20,714 bases of DNA, taken from the IMG/VR virus record IMGVR_UViG_3300034683_000522, positions 1-20,714 of that record; one strand, 5' to 3'. The translations under genes were made by a program, and so were the position numbers. Source of the stretch: a virus. The number at the start of each line of letters is the position of its first letter. The stretch's first letter is position 1. Below, piece after piece: positions 7,138 through 16,966 of this stretch. The notes beneath the pieces were generated by a model that worked only from the letters and a program-made list of their open reading frames with translations, was not told the origin of the DNA and did not search any database.

Positions 7138-10100
7138 ATGAAGTTAGGAAATTTATTTGTCGAAATTAAGGCAAGTACAGAAAATTTTAATAAAAAGATA
7201 AATGAGGCTACCTCTAAATTAGATGGGCTTTCTTCTGCGGCGAATACGACAAATAAAGCCCTATCTACTATGGGGCGCAATTTAAATAAAAACTTAATTA
7301 ACCCCCTCAAACATTCTTCTATGACTGCCATTAAATTAAACCAAAGTTTACAGTTGGCTATTGGAACTATTCATATGTTTAAAAGTGCTTTCAACTCGTC
7401 TATTGGGACTATCATTGACGCTTCTTCAAAAACCGAGCAGTATAGGGCGAGAATGTCTGCGTTTTTAGACACTAATGAAAAGGTTAATAAGACATTTGAA
7501 GATATGCAAAAGTTCGCAACAACAGTCCCAGCAACATACGAAGAGATTATGGATTCAGCAACAAGGCTTATGTATGTTATGGGCGACCAGTCAGCAAATT
7601 TTAAAGATAAGTGGATGCCACTTATTGTTGATATATCTTCTGTTACTGGGATTAAAGTAGAAGAGGTAACAGGACAGCTAATTCGTATGTGGTCTGCTGG
7701 CGCACAAAGTGCCGACCTTTTTAGAGAGAGAGGCGTTACAGCTATGCTTGGCTTTAGCGCAGGAGTAAGCTATAGCGCTCAACAAACAAGAATAAGATTA
7801 CTTGAAGCAATAGAAGGCGGTAAGCTTGGATTTATCGGGGCGTCTAAAGTTATGGCTAAAACTTGGGACGGTTTAATTTCTATGATACAAGATAAACTAT
7901 TTTATTTTAAAACTAAAATTGGCAACTCTGGCTTTTTTCTTTATATGAAGGCAATGGTCAAAAGCATAAATGATTATTTTGACGAAATGTTAGAGCAAGG
8001 AAAGTTGGATACTGTTGCAAAGACAATATCAGATACGCTTATTAATGCCTTTAAAAAGGTTTTAATATATTCTGCAAAAGTTGTAGATTTTTTCAAGACT
8101 TATAACAAATATTTTGACTCTGGGATTATAGGCTATATATTTTTTGGTAAGCTTGGCGCTGTAGTTGCTGTGTTGATAGCAAAACTTGTTGACTCTCTTT
8201 TTGGAATTGATTTAGGGAGCGCTGTTACTGACTTGGCTTCAAAGTTAATTGATAGTGTGAAGGGAGTATTTGACGGAGTAGAAGGGAAGCAGAATGATAT
8301 TATAAAAAAATACGGAATAACAACTATTCAACAATTAAAAGATGTTTATAGAGATATTGGAGAGCAAATTTCCAAGTCAAAGGCTGAGATACAAGAAGCT
8401 TATGGAATAACAGATAATGATTTTGAAGCACTTGTTCAGTATAATTCCACAGGAGTTCCAACGGTAAATAGTTCTAATGCAATTTCAAGAGTTGGTAAAC
8501 AGGGTGTAGACGCCGTTGGAAGATACGTCAAACTTGTAGATGAGCAAAAAGTCGTTCAAGGGTTAATTGATAAATATGCACAAGATAAAGAAAAATTCAA
8601 TAATAGATTAAAAGGGCTTAACGAACAGGAAAATTCAACAGAAATTCAAATTTTAAAGTGGCTTAATAAGGTTGATGAAATTGCCAAAGACTTAGAGAAA
8701 GATAAGATTAATGCTCGCGGAATAGTAGATACTTATGCAAGACTTTCTAAAGAGCAAGAAGAGGTAAATAGCCGTATTGATAGGTATATCCAAGACATAG
8801 CTAATACAAACTCTAAAATGGAGGTTGGAAATACTTATGCCTCACAATTGTTAACAATTGCAAAAAAGTTCCATAACTTAATGGACGAATTTAATGAAAG
8901 CTTTATTCGTCCAGATGATGCAAAAGCGATTGAATTATATGGGGCAAAGTTAGATAGCTATAGAGAACAGTATGATGCAATTTTAAATAAATTGCTTGGT
9001 ATAAAAAATCAGGCAAAACAGGTTATAGATAATCTCGTTAATGATGTTAGTAAAGAATACGACGATAAAATGAAAGATATAGATGTAAAACTTACTTCTC
9101 TTGGTTTGAGTGAGTCTGATGCTATTAGTCAAGAGGGCGAAAATTTAAAACAATCTTATAAAGATTTGTTTGCCCAAATAAGAGATATATTAATAAATGA
9201 GTTTAAATATACTACCTCCCAAGTTGATTTAATTGTTAATTCCTCACTTAAAAATATTAGCAGAAAGATAGATGAGTATGTTGGCAAACAGCAAGAGTTG
9301 CTTGCTAAAACAAAGATTAAAGAGGCGAAGGAAACGTCTGTTGAGTATAGAGCCAAATCTGAAAGTTTTAAAATAGAGTATGGAGACTCAAAATCTGTGA
9401 AAGATTTGCAAAACAGGCTTAAAAAAGATGTTGGCGGGCAATTTTCACTTAACACTTTTGATGTTGACTTAAATACTAAGCTGTTCGACATTGCAGAAAA
9501 GTATTCAAAGACAAGAAAGGCACTTGAGGATTTAATAGAAAAATTCCCAGAGCTTGGGGAGGCTTTACAGCAAGCTCAAATGGCGGAAATAAAGTATGCC
9601 CAAGATACCACCCTTACAAATGCTATGGAAAAAAGACTTGCAAAGGTTCAGGCTACTTTTGAAGCTTTTCACGATATTTTTTCTACAATTGGGGAGCAAA
9701 TAGGGCAAGGATTGGCTGATGGAATAGAAAATGGTTTTGATTTTGGGGCTTTTTTTGCCAATTTAGCCAAAATGATGAGAGCTATGGCAATACAAAAAAC
9801 AGTATCTCTTATTTTTGAAGGTACATATCAACAGATTATGGCGACTATCTATAGAACTTTGGCTATTTCTAATGCTTTGGCAAACCCAGCTTTGGCGGCA
9901 GCTTATTGGCAGGCTTCTATTGGGGCGCAAGTTGCTTCAAGTGGAGCTTTTGCTGGAGCAGCAGTTATGGGGAGTCTTGCGGGGGGATTAATCGCAGGTA
10001 TGGCTCACGATGGTATGAAGAGCATCCCAGAAGATGGCACTTGGCTACTTCAAAAGGGCGAGAGAGTTGTCGACAGACAAACAAATAAAGATTTAACTAA

Positions 10101-10275
10101 TTTTATCCAAAATGCCTCTGGAGCTCCACAGGTAAATATGACTGTAAACATTAATGGGGGTGATGCTGAAAGCGTAGAAAAAGCAACCCCAGAATTAAAG
10201 AGGACAATAAGAAGACTTTTTCAGGAAGAATTGAGTAATAATGGTCAAATGAGAAAGATGATGTATTCTCGATAG
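7138..10275 (+). CDS. Tape measure protein
   Basis: At 1045 residues this is the tape measure, which sets tail length and is ejected with the DNA. It starts at ATG 7138 after a G-rich site (GAGAGGGGG). The N-terminal region (about 1-300) is the usual tape-measure domain, including TVPATYEEIMDSATRLMYVM (about 122-141). A hydrophobic segment near 328-357 (IIGYIFFGKLGAVVAVLIAK) may span a membrane. About 390-900 is long alpha-helical, coiled-coil-rich rod. The C-terminus has an Ala/Gly-rich hydrophobic stretch (about 910-955), then HDGMKSIPEDGTWLLQKGER, the recurrent ending of many tape measures. At about 0.15 nm per residue, the family rule of thumb, the tail would be roughly 155 nm. Confidence 0.92.
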   Translation: MKLGNLFVEIKASTENFNKKINEATSKLDGLSSAANTTNKALSTMGRNLNKNLINPLKHSSMTAIKLNQSLQLAIGTIHMFKSAFNSSIGTIIDASSKTEQYRARMSAFLDTNEKVNKTFEDMQKFATTVPATYEEIMDSATRLMYVMGDQSANFKDKWMPLIVDISSVTGIKVEEVTGQLIRMWSAGAQSADLFRERGVTAMLGFSAGVSYSAQQTRIRLLEAIEGGKLGFIGASKVMAKTWDGLISMIQDKLFYFKTKIGNSGFFLYMKAMVKSINDYFDEMLEQGKLDTVAKTISDTLINAFKKVLIYSAKVVDFFKTYNKYFDSGIIGYIFFGKLGAVVAVLIAKLVDSLFGIDLGSAVTDLASKLIDSVKGVFDGVEGKQNDIIKKYGITTIQQLKDVYRDIGEQISKSKAEIQEAYGITDNDFEALVQYNSTGVPTVNSSNAISRVGKQGVDAVGRYVKLVDEQKVVQGLIDKYAQDKEKFNNRLKGLNEQENSTEIQILKWLNKVDEIAKDLEKDKINARGIVDTYARLSKEQEEVNSRIDRYIQDIANTNSKMEVGNTYASQLLTIAKKFHNLMDEFNESFIRPDDAKAIELYGAKLDSYREQYDAILNKLLGIKNQAKQVIDNLVNDVSKEYDDKMKDIDVKLTSLGLSESDAISQEGENLKQSYKDLFAQIRDILINEFKYTTSQVDLIVNSSLKNISRKIDEYVGKQQELLAKTKIKEAKETSVEYRAKSESFKIEYGDSKSVKDLQNRLKKDVGGQFSLNTFDVDLNTKLFDIAEKYSKTRKALEDLIEKFPELGEALQQAQMAEIKYAQDTTLTNAMEKRLAKVQATFEAFHDIFSTIGEQIGQGLADGIENGFDFGAFFANLAKMMRAMAIQKTVSLIFEGTYQQIMATIYRTLAISNALANPALAAAYWQASIGAQVASSGAFAGAAVMGSLAGGLIAGMAHDGMKSIPEDGTWLLQKGERVVDRQTNKDLTNFIQNASGAPQVNMTVNINGGDAESVEKATPELKRTIRRLFQEELSNNGQMRKMMYSR

Positions 10276-10287
10276 AAGGGGGGGAGT

Positions 10288-10644
10288 ATGACTTATTTAA
10301 CCCTTCCACTTCAGCCACACAAAATCATCCAAACTGTGCCATCACTTAATACAAAGGTAATTTCATATAATGGTGGTTTTGAGCAAAGGGTGAGCAAGTG
10401 GGTTAAACCAAAAAGAAAGTGGAAGTGTCAATATAATGGGATAAACATTCAAGATAAGGACACTTTGGTAAATTTCTTCATAGGTCGTTATGGGCAATTA
10501 GAAGCTTTTTATTTTTATGATTATATCAAAGGAGAGCAATATCTTGTAAGATTTGCAAATGATAGTATCACAATAGAGCATATAAACGCTCACTTTTTTA
10601 ATGTTGAATTTGAATTGTTAGAGGTGTTTGACAATGAGGCTTAA
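10288..10644 (+). CDS. Minor tail protein, lambda gpM/DUF2460-like
   Basis: A 118-residue protein directly after the tape measure, where lambda has gpM and RcGTA has g12. The family hallmarks are GGFEQRVSKWVKPKRKWKC (about residues 29-47), a Gly-x-Glu-Gln-Arg turn followed by a Trp, and LVNFFIGRYGQLEAFYFYDY (about 60-79), matching the helix plus (R/H)xGxxxAFxF strand of these proteins. It probably sits in the ring between tube and hub. It starts at ATG 10288 behind seven Gs plus AG. Its last 11 bases overlap the next gene. The two family labels cover related distal-tail folds, and I cannot decide between them by eye. Confidence 0.78.
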   Translation: MTYLTLPLQPHKIIQTVPSLNTKVISYNGGFEQRVSKWVKPKRKWKCQYNGINIQDKDTLVNFFIGRYGQLEAFYFYDYIKGEQYLVRFANDSITIEHINAHFFNVEFELLEVFDNEA

Positions 10645-11464
10645 TGAGGCAAATTTAAAGATAGCGGAACTTTATACGTTTAAGTTTAACAGCAGGGTTT
10701 CAGATGGAGAGACTCTATATTTTACATCGTCAAATGCAAAAATTTTAGAATATGCCCCAATTGCAATTAAAAGGGGGAGTGTTGACTTTAGTATGGAGCT
10801 TGAAGTGCCAAAGCTCGATATAACCATAGCTAACAATTCATTTAAACTTAAGGGAGATAAGATAAATATTATAAAGGCAATTGACATTGGGTACTTTACC
10901 AATTGTTATGTGACAATAGAGTATTATAATGTGGATACTGGGGAGAGAGATGTTTTTTGGTATGGGTATATAGACAAAGAAATAAAGTATACAAGAGATG
11001 AGATAACCTTCAGCGTTTATTCGTTACTTGAAAAACTCAATCAACAAATCCCAAAAATAACTTATCAAGAGCAATGTAATTTAAAATTGTATTCTACAAG
11101 GTGTGGGCTTAATAAAGAAAATTACAAGTTTACTGGCACTATTAGTTCAAAAATAGATAATAAAACATTCAATGTAGTTTATAGTGGGCAAACTCCAAGT
11201 GACGATTACTTAAAATATGGTTATTTAGTTTTTACAAGTGGAGAAAATTCAAATAATGGACAAACTATTAGTTCAAATTTAATTGATAATGGAAATAATG
11301 TAATTGTGATTACAAAATCAATGCCTTTCGCAGTTAATGTTGGCGATACTTTTGAAGCTTTTGCTGGATGTGATAAAAGTGGTAAAAGTTGTGCAGAAAA
11401 GTTTAATAATTATGTAAATTTTTTAGGATTTGAGTATATTCCAAATCCAGAAGTAATGCTTTAA
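10634..11464 (+). CDS. DUF2163/BR0599-type tail tip hub, probable Fe-S protein
   Basis: A 276-residue hub protein related to RcGTA g13 and functionally to lambda gpL. ATG 10634 is favoured over TTG 10628 because GAGGTG at 10621-10626 is better spaced for it. The N-terminal part (about 40-140) is the beta-rich DUF2163 region; the C-terminal part carries the BR0599 signature: CNLKLYSTRCGLN (148-160) and GCDKSGKSCAEKFNNYVNFL (245-264), then GFEYIP. Cysteines 148, 157, 246 and 253 have Cys-x8-Cys and Cys-x6-Cys spacing, as in lambda gpL, whose four cysteines hold a 4Fe-4S cluster. I infer a similar cluster here. The hub should contact the M-like protein and the megatron. Confidence 0.88.
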   Translation: MRLNEANLKIAELYTFKFNSRVSDGETLYFTSSNAKILEYAPIAIKRGSVDFSMELEVPKLDITIANNSFKLKGDKINIIKAIDIGYFTNCYVTIEYYNVDTGERDVFWYGYIDKEIKYTRDEITFSVYSLLEKLNQQIPKITYQEQCNLKLYSTRCGLNKENYKFTGTISSKIDNKTFNVVYSGQTPSDDYLKYGYLVFTSGENSNNGQTISSNLIDNGNNVIVITKSMPFAVNVGDTFEAFAGCDKSGKSCAEKFNNYVNFLGFEYIPNPEVML

Positions 11465-11472
11465 GGTGATTT

Positions 11473-11919
11473 ATGTCTGACGATTTAAAGGTGCAAATTA
11501 TAGATGAATGTAGGAGTTGGATTGGGACTAAATGGAGACATTATTGCAAAATAAAGGGCTATGGGGTTGATTGCATTTGGCTTGTGGTGGAAGTTTTTAA
11601 GTCGGTTGGACTTTTAGGGGAAATAGAAATCCCATATTATACAAGAGATTGGGCGTTAAGGCGGAGTGAAAGCCTCTTAGAAAAGTATATATTAGACTAT
11701 TGTTATGAAGTTGACAAAGATGATTTAGATGTAGGAGACTTACTTTTATATAAGTATGGCAAATGTTCTTCACACGTGGCTATTTATATCGGGAATAATA
11801 GGGCGATACATTCTCACATAAAAAGAGGCGTGGTTGAATTTGACCTTAATGAAAAAGGTATGCCAGAAAGGCTTACTAAGACATTTAGACTTAAACTTGA
11901 TAATGTGAAAAAGGAGTAA
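11473..11919 (+). CDS. Tail tip NlpC/P60 peptidase
   Basis: A 148-residue cysteine peptidase of the NlpC/P60 family, in the slot of lambda gpK (C-terminal half) and RcGTA g14. The catalytic Cys is C34 in GYGVDCIWL, and the His is H101 in SSHVAIYIGNN; a polar residue such as H113 in AIHSH would complete the triad. A helical stretch with IPYYTRDW (about 53-60) is typical of the tail versions. These enzymes cut peptide crosslinks in peptidoglycan so that the tail can pass the cell wall, or help tip assembly. It starts at ATG 11473 behind AAGGTG and is the second of four consecutive tip genes in the conserved order. Confidence 0.9.
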   Translation: MSDDLKVQIIDECRSWIGTKWRHYCKIKGYGVDCIWLVVEVFKSVGLLGEIEIPYYTRDWALRRSESLLEKYILDYCYEVDKDDLDVGDLLLYKYGKCSSHVAIYIGNNRAIHSHIKRGVVEFDLNEKGMPERLTKTFRLKLDNVKKE

Positions 11920-11924
11920 TAATT

Positions 11925-14900
11925 ATGGCTGTTTATGCTGCTGCCTTTGCAATTGGCGTAACTATCGCACTTTTGGGGCGTGTTTTTTATAGACCGAAAT
12001 TCCAGAATAATAGTGAGAGTGAAAAGCCACAAAATTTGCAAATTCCGACATCAACAAGGGGAATACAAATTCCTCTTATTTATGGGAAAAGGAAGGTTGC
12101 AGGCAATTTAATTTGGTATGATAACTTCCAAGTTCACGAGCATATAGAAAAGCAAAGTGTAGAGGCAGGAAAGGGTGGCGGTGGCGGGGCGCAAGATGTT
12201 AGTTATACATATTATACGTATAGTGTAAGCTTTGCCTTTGCAATTTGTATGACAAATGATTATGGCGCAAATTTAATAAAAATTTACAATGGTGACAAAG
12301 AGATAGATTGGGTGGGGAATCCAAATATTAGATTTTATGACGGCACGCAGACGACTCCAGACCCACATATTTCGGCGCTTACAGAAAGACCTCCAGTATA
12401 TAAAAATGTAGCATATATTGTTTTTGAAAATTATAATTTAGGGTCAAATCCAGCGTTCCCAAGCTTGTCTTTTGAGGTTGCTCATTATCCAATGTGGACT
12501 CCAGAGTCAAGGGTTTTAATGCCAAGTGCATTATACAATACTGGCATATATAAACATACGTATTATAGAGGTACAATACTTTACCAATTTTATGAATACC
12601 CTATTAGAAAAATAAAGGATGAGATATGGCAAAATATAGATTTCCCACATATACATAGAGAAACTTTACAACTATATGGTTATGACAATGGCGTTAATTA
12701 TGTTGGGGGGAAATTCAAAAAGCTTTGCAGAGTAAGTCTTGGATATTATTTTTCTACTTTGATGATGAGAATCCCAACTCCAGCAATATCTTACATCGGA
12801 GAGTCCTTTTGGGAAGTTCAATATGGAGATATTGGCGATGGAGTTATTAAAAAGGACACATTATATATAGCCCCAGTGGCATTGCATAAAGATTTAAGTA
12901 AGTATGAATATGTTGGCGATAAATATGAAAATTTAGCAGATAATTCAAATTTATCTTTTGCTTGTCCGATTGACAATAGGGGCGAACAATACGGAAACGT
13001 TGTATTGGCTACGGCATATGGCGAGATTTTTGTAGATGATAACCACAAAGTATATTGTATTGATTACGCAAATTATAATGTTGGCTATTTATATGACAAA
13101 GCATATAATTTTATAGATATTACAAGTCAAATAGCCCAATATGTTAATATTGAAGATATTATTGAAATAGGCTATTATAATGGCACTTTCGGGAGGACTT
13201 TGGCTTTTTCAACAGTAAATAGCGAACTTTATGTTTTTGTCTTCAATTATGATTGGTCTCAAATAGTAAGATATAAGAGTTTTTCTGGACTAAATACAGT
13301 TTATGATTTTTGTGTTGGGGGAGAATATTTATTTTACTGCCTTGCGAGTGAAAAGAAAATTAGAAAGGCATATCTTGGAGATGACAACTTTAGTGAGTCA
13401 ATTATAAATACTTATAATGTAAAACATTTTTCAAAGAGATTTTCAAATATATTTATTGGGGAGGATGTAACAGATACAGCGCCTAAAAGCTTTGCTTTTC
13501 TTATGTCGCAAAGTAGTGGCGCAATAGAAGTGCCAACATCACTTGACTATGCTTATTTAACCCTTGATGAGGTTGAAGACTATTTTAATAGCGGTAATTA
13601 TATAACTACTGACGGGTATATAGCTAATGAAAAAAGTACTTACAGCTACTATGAGGGGTTTTACTACAATGAGAATGATAATTTTGTAGAAATTTGGACA
13701 GATAGGGATGTTTATATTTCCCGTTTTAGATATTTTGATACGAGCTCATTTTACGACCCACAAAAAGTTTATACATATAAAAAAATAAACTTCAAATATA
13801 AATATAATAATATAGAATTTTTTTACTTAACTTCATTAAGTTCAGTCATTCCCAATGGGCTTGGGATTATTGCCCTTGCTCAATCGAATTTAGATAATAT
13901 TGTTGGGGTTACAACTCCTCAAGGAGCAGAAAATATACAAGATATGTTAGATTTCTCTAAATTTAACGAGGGGAAGATTTTTTGGCAACACAATTCAAGC
14001 TGGATGCCATATTATGATGCGGATTTAAAGAACTCAAATTTGACTTTGGATTTTTCCACTTTCTTCCCATCAAAATATACAAGTGATAAAGATTATTATA
14101 TAATGCACGCTTCTCAAGGGGAAAAGATAAGCTTGTATGACTTGTATGCAAGTTATTGTCCTGTTTGGCGCTCTGATTATATATATAGAGAGGGGCTTGC
14201 CTACAGTTGGGCAGACTATTATTTGGATGGTGCTGATTTAGTTTTCCCTGATGGGCAAAAACTATCTGATATGATAAGTTCTCTGGGTCATTACAATAAA
14301 AATGGGTTTGATATTGTTAACGAAAAGGATTTTAGACTCAGGATTTTTGGCAGTGGCGCCATATTGGCAGATAGTTCTGACGGCCATTTTATAGCCTACG
14401 TATACGCATCAACAGACGATGGCAAAACATACAAATTAAACCTTCTTGTAAGAGAGAGTGCGTCAGATTACGAAAGCGGACTGCCATTTGGGAGCAAAAA
14501 ATTATATGAAGCTTTAAATACAATGTTTATTGTTTATTGGGTTGCAAGGAGTCCTTCATCTTTTTATAATAGTGCTTATGTTGAAGCCTCTTCAATATAT
14601 CCAAACATTGTAATTGTTTCAATTCCGAGCGTCATATACTCCCGAAGCTCATATCAACTTACAGACACTTTTTGTGATACTTTGGGGAATTGTGTTGAAG
14701 CAACATATAATGTTGACTCTGTTAATGTAAACACAAGTATAAGTAGGTTTACAATTGGAGGAATTCCCTCAACAGAAAAAATAATATTTTTAGATGGCGG
14801 TTGGTGGAGCAAATATACTGGTGATGGGCAAAATCATATGCGATTTAATATGATATTAGCCTTAACAGATAAGGATGGGGTTTATGTTTACTATGAGAAG

Positions 14901-16952
14901 TCTAAATTTAATGATAGTACATTGGTCAACTCTTATATTGAAGATTCTGGTGGATTTATAAATATAGTTCCAAGTAATTTCAGGCCTATAACAGCATATA
15001 TGTTATATAAAAATATTGTAAGATATGATTATTCAACATTTTATAACCCTACAGTTGTTATTTATGGAAAAGATTTAAATGATAATTTAGAAAAATATGT
15101 ATTAGTTGAATTTGATATATTTCCTGACATTACAACTTATACTACGTCGACGCCAACTATGCTTAGTATGCATCCAGCAGTCAACTCTCAACCAGAAGAG
15201 CATTTTTTATTGGATGTGCGGGTTAAAGAGGGGTATTTCTCAATGGGGCAACAGCCAATTGTAACTCCACCATCAATATTTTTGGATATTTATAAAAATG
15301 GAGTTTTTGGGTGTGGGCTTCAAGATGATTTGTTGGATGCGGATACAATTGCGGATGCGCATAAATTTTGTTTTGACTCTAATATTACGGTAGCTCCAAT
15401 TTATGATAAAGGGATTGTATTTTTAGATGCTACACAAGAACTTAACAATGTTCATTTTGGATATTTACAATTAAATAGCGATTTTAGCAAGATACAATAC
15501 AGGCAGTTTAAACAAGAGTCTCTTGTCAATGATAATATTATTGATATTGATTATGACGTTATTGGAGAGCCAGAATTTAGTCAAAATATATCAGAATTTT
15601 ATAATAGAGTTAAGATTAAATACACTAAACAAGATGATAATTATAGTGTTGGGGTTGTTATGGCAGATGATGAGTTCTCCTTTGAGGAGAATGGAATAAA
15701 GGACACAACAGTAAACCTGCCAATGATTGTAGATGCAGAAGTGGCTCAAAAAATAGCCAATACTTATCTATCAATCAACAAAGAGCCAGAAACAAAGGTT
15801 TCTTTTAAAGTAAGCTATAAAACATTTAATAAAGCATTAGTCGGGAATATTGTATATTTGTATGATGAGTCTAACCAAATATATATGCCGATTAAAATAA
15901 CAAAAATAACAGAAAGCGAAGATGAAATTGAAGTTGAAGGATTAAAATTTGATTTTGGAGGTCTTGAAAACGGGACGCCTCCAAGTTATATTATTCACCA
16001 AGCTCCAAGTTTATTCGAAGCTCCTGAGAAGGTTGAAGGCGCAATCATATGCGAATTGCCACCTTATTTGTCTGGAGAGAAAGTTCTTGTAGGAATGGCT
16101 ATTGATAAGCCAGATGACAATGAGGGCTGGGCTGGAGTTAGTGTGTATGAGTCTATCAATGACAATGAATATTTTAGGACAAGCACTATAACATTTGATG
16201 GGACTTTTGGCAGTGTTATAGAGGTTGGTTCTGACTATTTGATTGCCATAGTTAATAACGATAGTCAATTTATGAGCTACAATAGTTACGACCAATACCT
16301 TGTGGATGACGGTACAAACTTAATATTTAACAATAATAGTAAAAAGTTTATGAGATTTGGTAAAGCAACGCTTTTAGAGCCTAAAAAGTGGAAATTTGGC
16401 TGGATTATTGATGATGTTTATGGGTTTTCAACGAATAGAATTGTAAATTGTAATGTTGGAGATTTACTTGTATTCCATAAAAATCTAAAAATAGAAGAGA
16501 AGAGTGGAACTATTATTGGTAAATCAGTAGATTTTGCCTTCCCATCATTTAATTTTGCAGGTGATGAGCAGGAAATCACAAGCGCAGAGACAATTGATAA
16601 TTTTATAGTAGAGGGCTATGGAGTGAGACCACTTCCTGTAGAGAATGTCTTAGTCAATGGAAGCAATTTTTATCAAATTGACAAAACGCAGCCTTGCGTT
16701 GTTAGCTGGATTTCAAGGAATAGATTTAAAAGAGATGCCGATGGTCTTGAAGACTATGATTTTGTTGATTTTAAAGTTGTCGTAAAAGATTGGCTTGGCA
16801 ATATTGTTCACACTGAGAATACTGTTCAAACAAGCATAGCACTTTCAGAATTAATTTATAGTAGCTTAGATAATCATATTTATTTGGAAATAATAAAAAG
16901 AGGGAGCAAATACGATAGCAAGATGGTGAGTGTTAAGATTAAATTGGTTTAG
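11925..16952 (+). CDS. Tail tip megatron (lambda J/RcGTA g15-like) with very large central insertion
   Basis: A 1675-residue central tip protein starting at ATG 11925 behind AAGGAG. Residues 1-22 form one hydrophobic helix. Residues about 38-188 are the conserved N-terminal domain, with IPLIYGKRKVAGNLIWYDNF, a glycine stretch, YTYYTYSVSFAFAICM and SLSFEV. Homology of pattern resumes at about 1115 (SIFLDIYKNGVFGCGLQDDL, then a domain ending near FDFGG at 1345), matching the Phage-tail_3 part of GTA megatrons, and ends in a C-terminal module with YGVRPLPVENVLVNG and a Trp-Ile-Ser-Arg-Asn-Arg segment. Residues about 200-1110 are Tyr/Asn/Ser-rich beta sequence with no TIM-barrel features, where RcGTA g15 carries its TIM domain. 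Probable receptor-contacting and hub-forming protein. Confidence 0.88.
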   Translation: MAVYAAAFAIGVTIALLGRVFYRPKFQNNSESEKPQNLQIPTSTRGIQIPLIYGKRKVAGNLIWYDNFQVHEHIEKQSVEAGKGGGGGAQDVSYTYYTYSVSFAFAICMTNDYGANLIKIYNGDKEIDWVGNPNIRFYDGTQTTPDPHISALTERPPVYKNVAYIVFENYNLGSNPAFPSLSFEVAHYPMWTPESRVLMPSALYNTGIYKHTYYRGTILYQFYEYPIRKIKDEIWQNIDFPHIHRETLQLYGYDNGVNYVGGKFKKLCRVSLGYYFSTLMMRIPTPAISYIGESFWEVQYGDIGDGVIKKDTLYIAPVALHKDLSKYEYVGDKYENLADNSNLSFACPIDNRGEQYGNVVLATAYGEIFVDDNHKVYCIDYANYNVGYLYDKAYNFIDITSQIAQYVNIEDIIEIGYYNGTFGRTLAFSTVNSELYVFVFNYDWSQIVRYKSFSGLNTVYDFCVGGEYLFYCLASEKKIRKAYLGDDNFSESIINTYNVKHFSKRFSNIFIGEDVTDTAPKSFAFLMSQSSGAIEVPTSLDYAYLTLDEVEDYFNSGNYITTDGYIANEKSTYSYYEGFYYNENDNFVEIWTDRDVYISRFRYFDTSSFYDPQKVYTYKKINFKYKYNNIEFFYLTSLSSVIPNGLGIIALAQSNLDNIVGVTTPQGAENIQDMLDFSKFNEGKIFWQHNSSWMPYYDADLKNSNLTLDFSTFFPSKYTSDKDYYIMHASQGEKISLYDLYASYCPVWRSDYIYREGLAYSWADYYLDGADLVFPDGQKLSDMISSLGHYNKNGFDIVNEKDFRLRIFGSGAILADSSDGHFIAYVYASTDDGKTYKLNLLVRESASDYESGLPFGSKKLYEALNTMFIVYWVARSPSSFYNSAYVEASSIYPNIVIVSIPSVIYSRSSYQLTDTFCDTLGNCVEATYNVDSVNVNTSISRFTIGGIPSTEKIIFLDGGWWSKYTGDGQNHMRFNMILALTDKDGVYVYYEKSKFNDSTLVNSYIEDSGGFINIVPSNFRPITAYMLYKNIVRYDYSTFYNPTVVIYGKDLNDNLEKYVLVEFDIFPDITTYTTSTPTMLSMHPAVNSQPEEHFLLDVRVKEGYFSMGQQPIVTPPSIFLDIYKNGVFGCGLQDDLLDADTIADAHKFCFDSNITVAPIYDKGIVFLDATQELNNVHFGYLQLNSDFSKIQYRQFKQESLVNDNIIDIDYDVIGEPEFSQNISEFYNRVKIKYTKQDDNYSVGVVMADDEFSFEENGIKDTTVNLPMIVDAEVAQKIANTYLSINKEPETKVSFKVSYKTFNKALVGNIVYLYDESNQIYMPIKITKITESEDEIEVEGLKFDFGGLENGTPPSYIIHQAPSLFEAPEKVEGAIICELPPYLSGEKVLVGMAIDKPDDNEGWAGVSVYESINDNEYFRTSTITFDGTFGSVIEVGSDYLIAIVNNDSQFMSYNSYDQYLVDDGTNLIFNNNSKKFMRFGKATLLEPKKWKFGWIIDDVYGFSTNRIVNCNVGDLLVFHKNLKIEEKSGTIIGKSVDFAFPSFNFAGDEQEITSAETIDNFIVEGYGVRPLPVENVLVNGSNFYQIDKTQPCVVSWISRNRFKRDADGLEDYDFVDFKVVVKDWLGNIVHTENTVQTSIALSELIYSSLDNHIYLEIIKRGSKYDSKMVSVKIKLV

Positions 16953-16954
16953 AT

Positions 16955-16963
16955 GGGGGGGGG
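16955..16963 (+). repeat. Nine-G homopolymer before the fibre start
   Basis: Nine consecutive Gs lie between the megatron stop (16950-16952) and the fibre ATG at 16967, three bases before that ATG. This is the longest G run in the window and stands out in AT-rich DNA. It may act as a Shine-Dalgarno surrogate. Tracts of this length change length by slipped-strand mispairing in some bacteria, so it could tune or switch fibre translation. Confidence 0.9.
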
Positions 16964-16966
16964 TCA

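Noticed and set aside
9156-9491. Minus-strand open frame inside the tape measure gene
   Set aside because: Composition mirrors the coding strand, no ribosome site or family pattern; a shadow of the tape measure. The same holds for the other minus-strand frames.
11925-16952. GTA_TIM glycoside hydrolase domain in the megatron
   Set aside because: The central region shows no recognisable TIM-barrel or catalytic pattern by eye, though a divergent one cannot be excluded.
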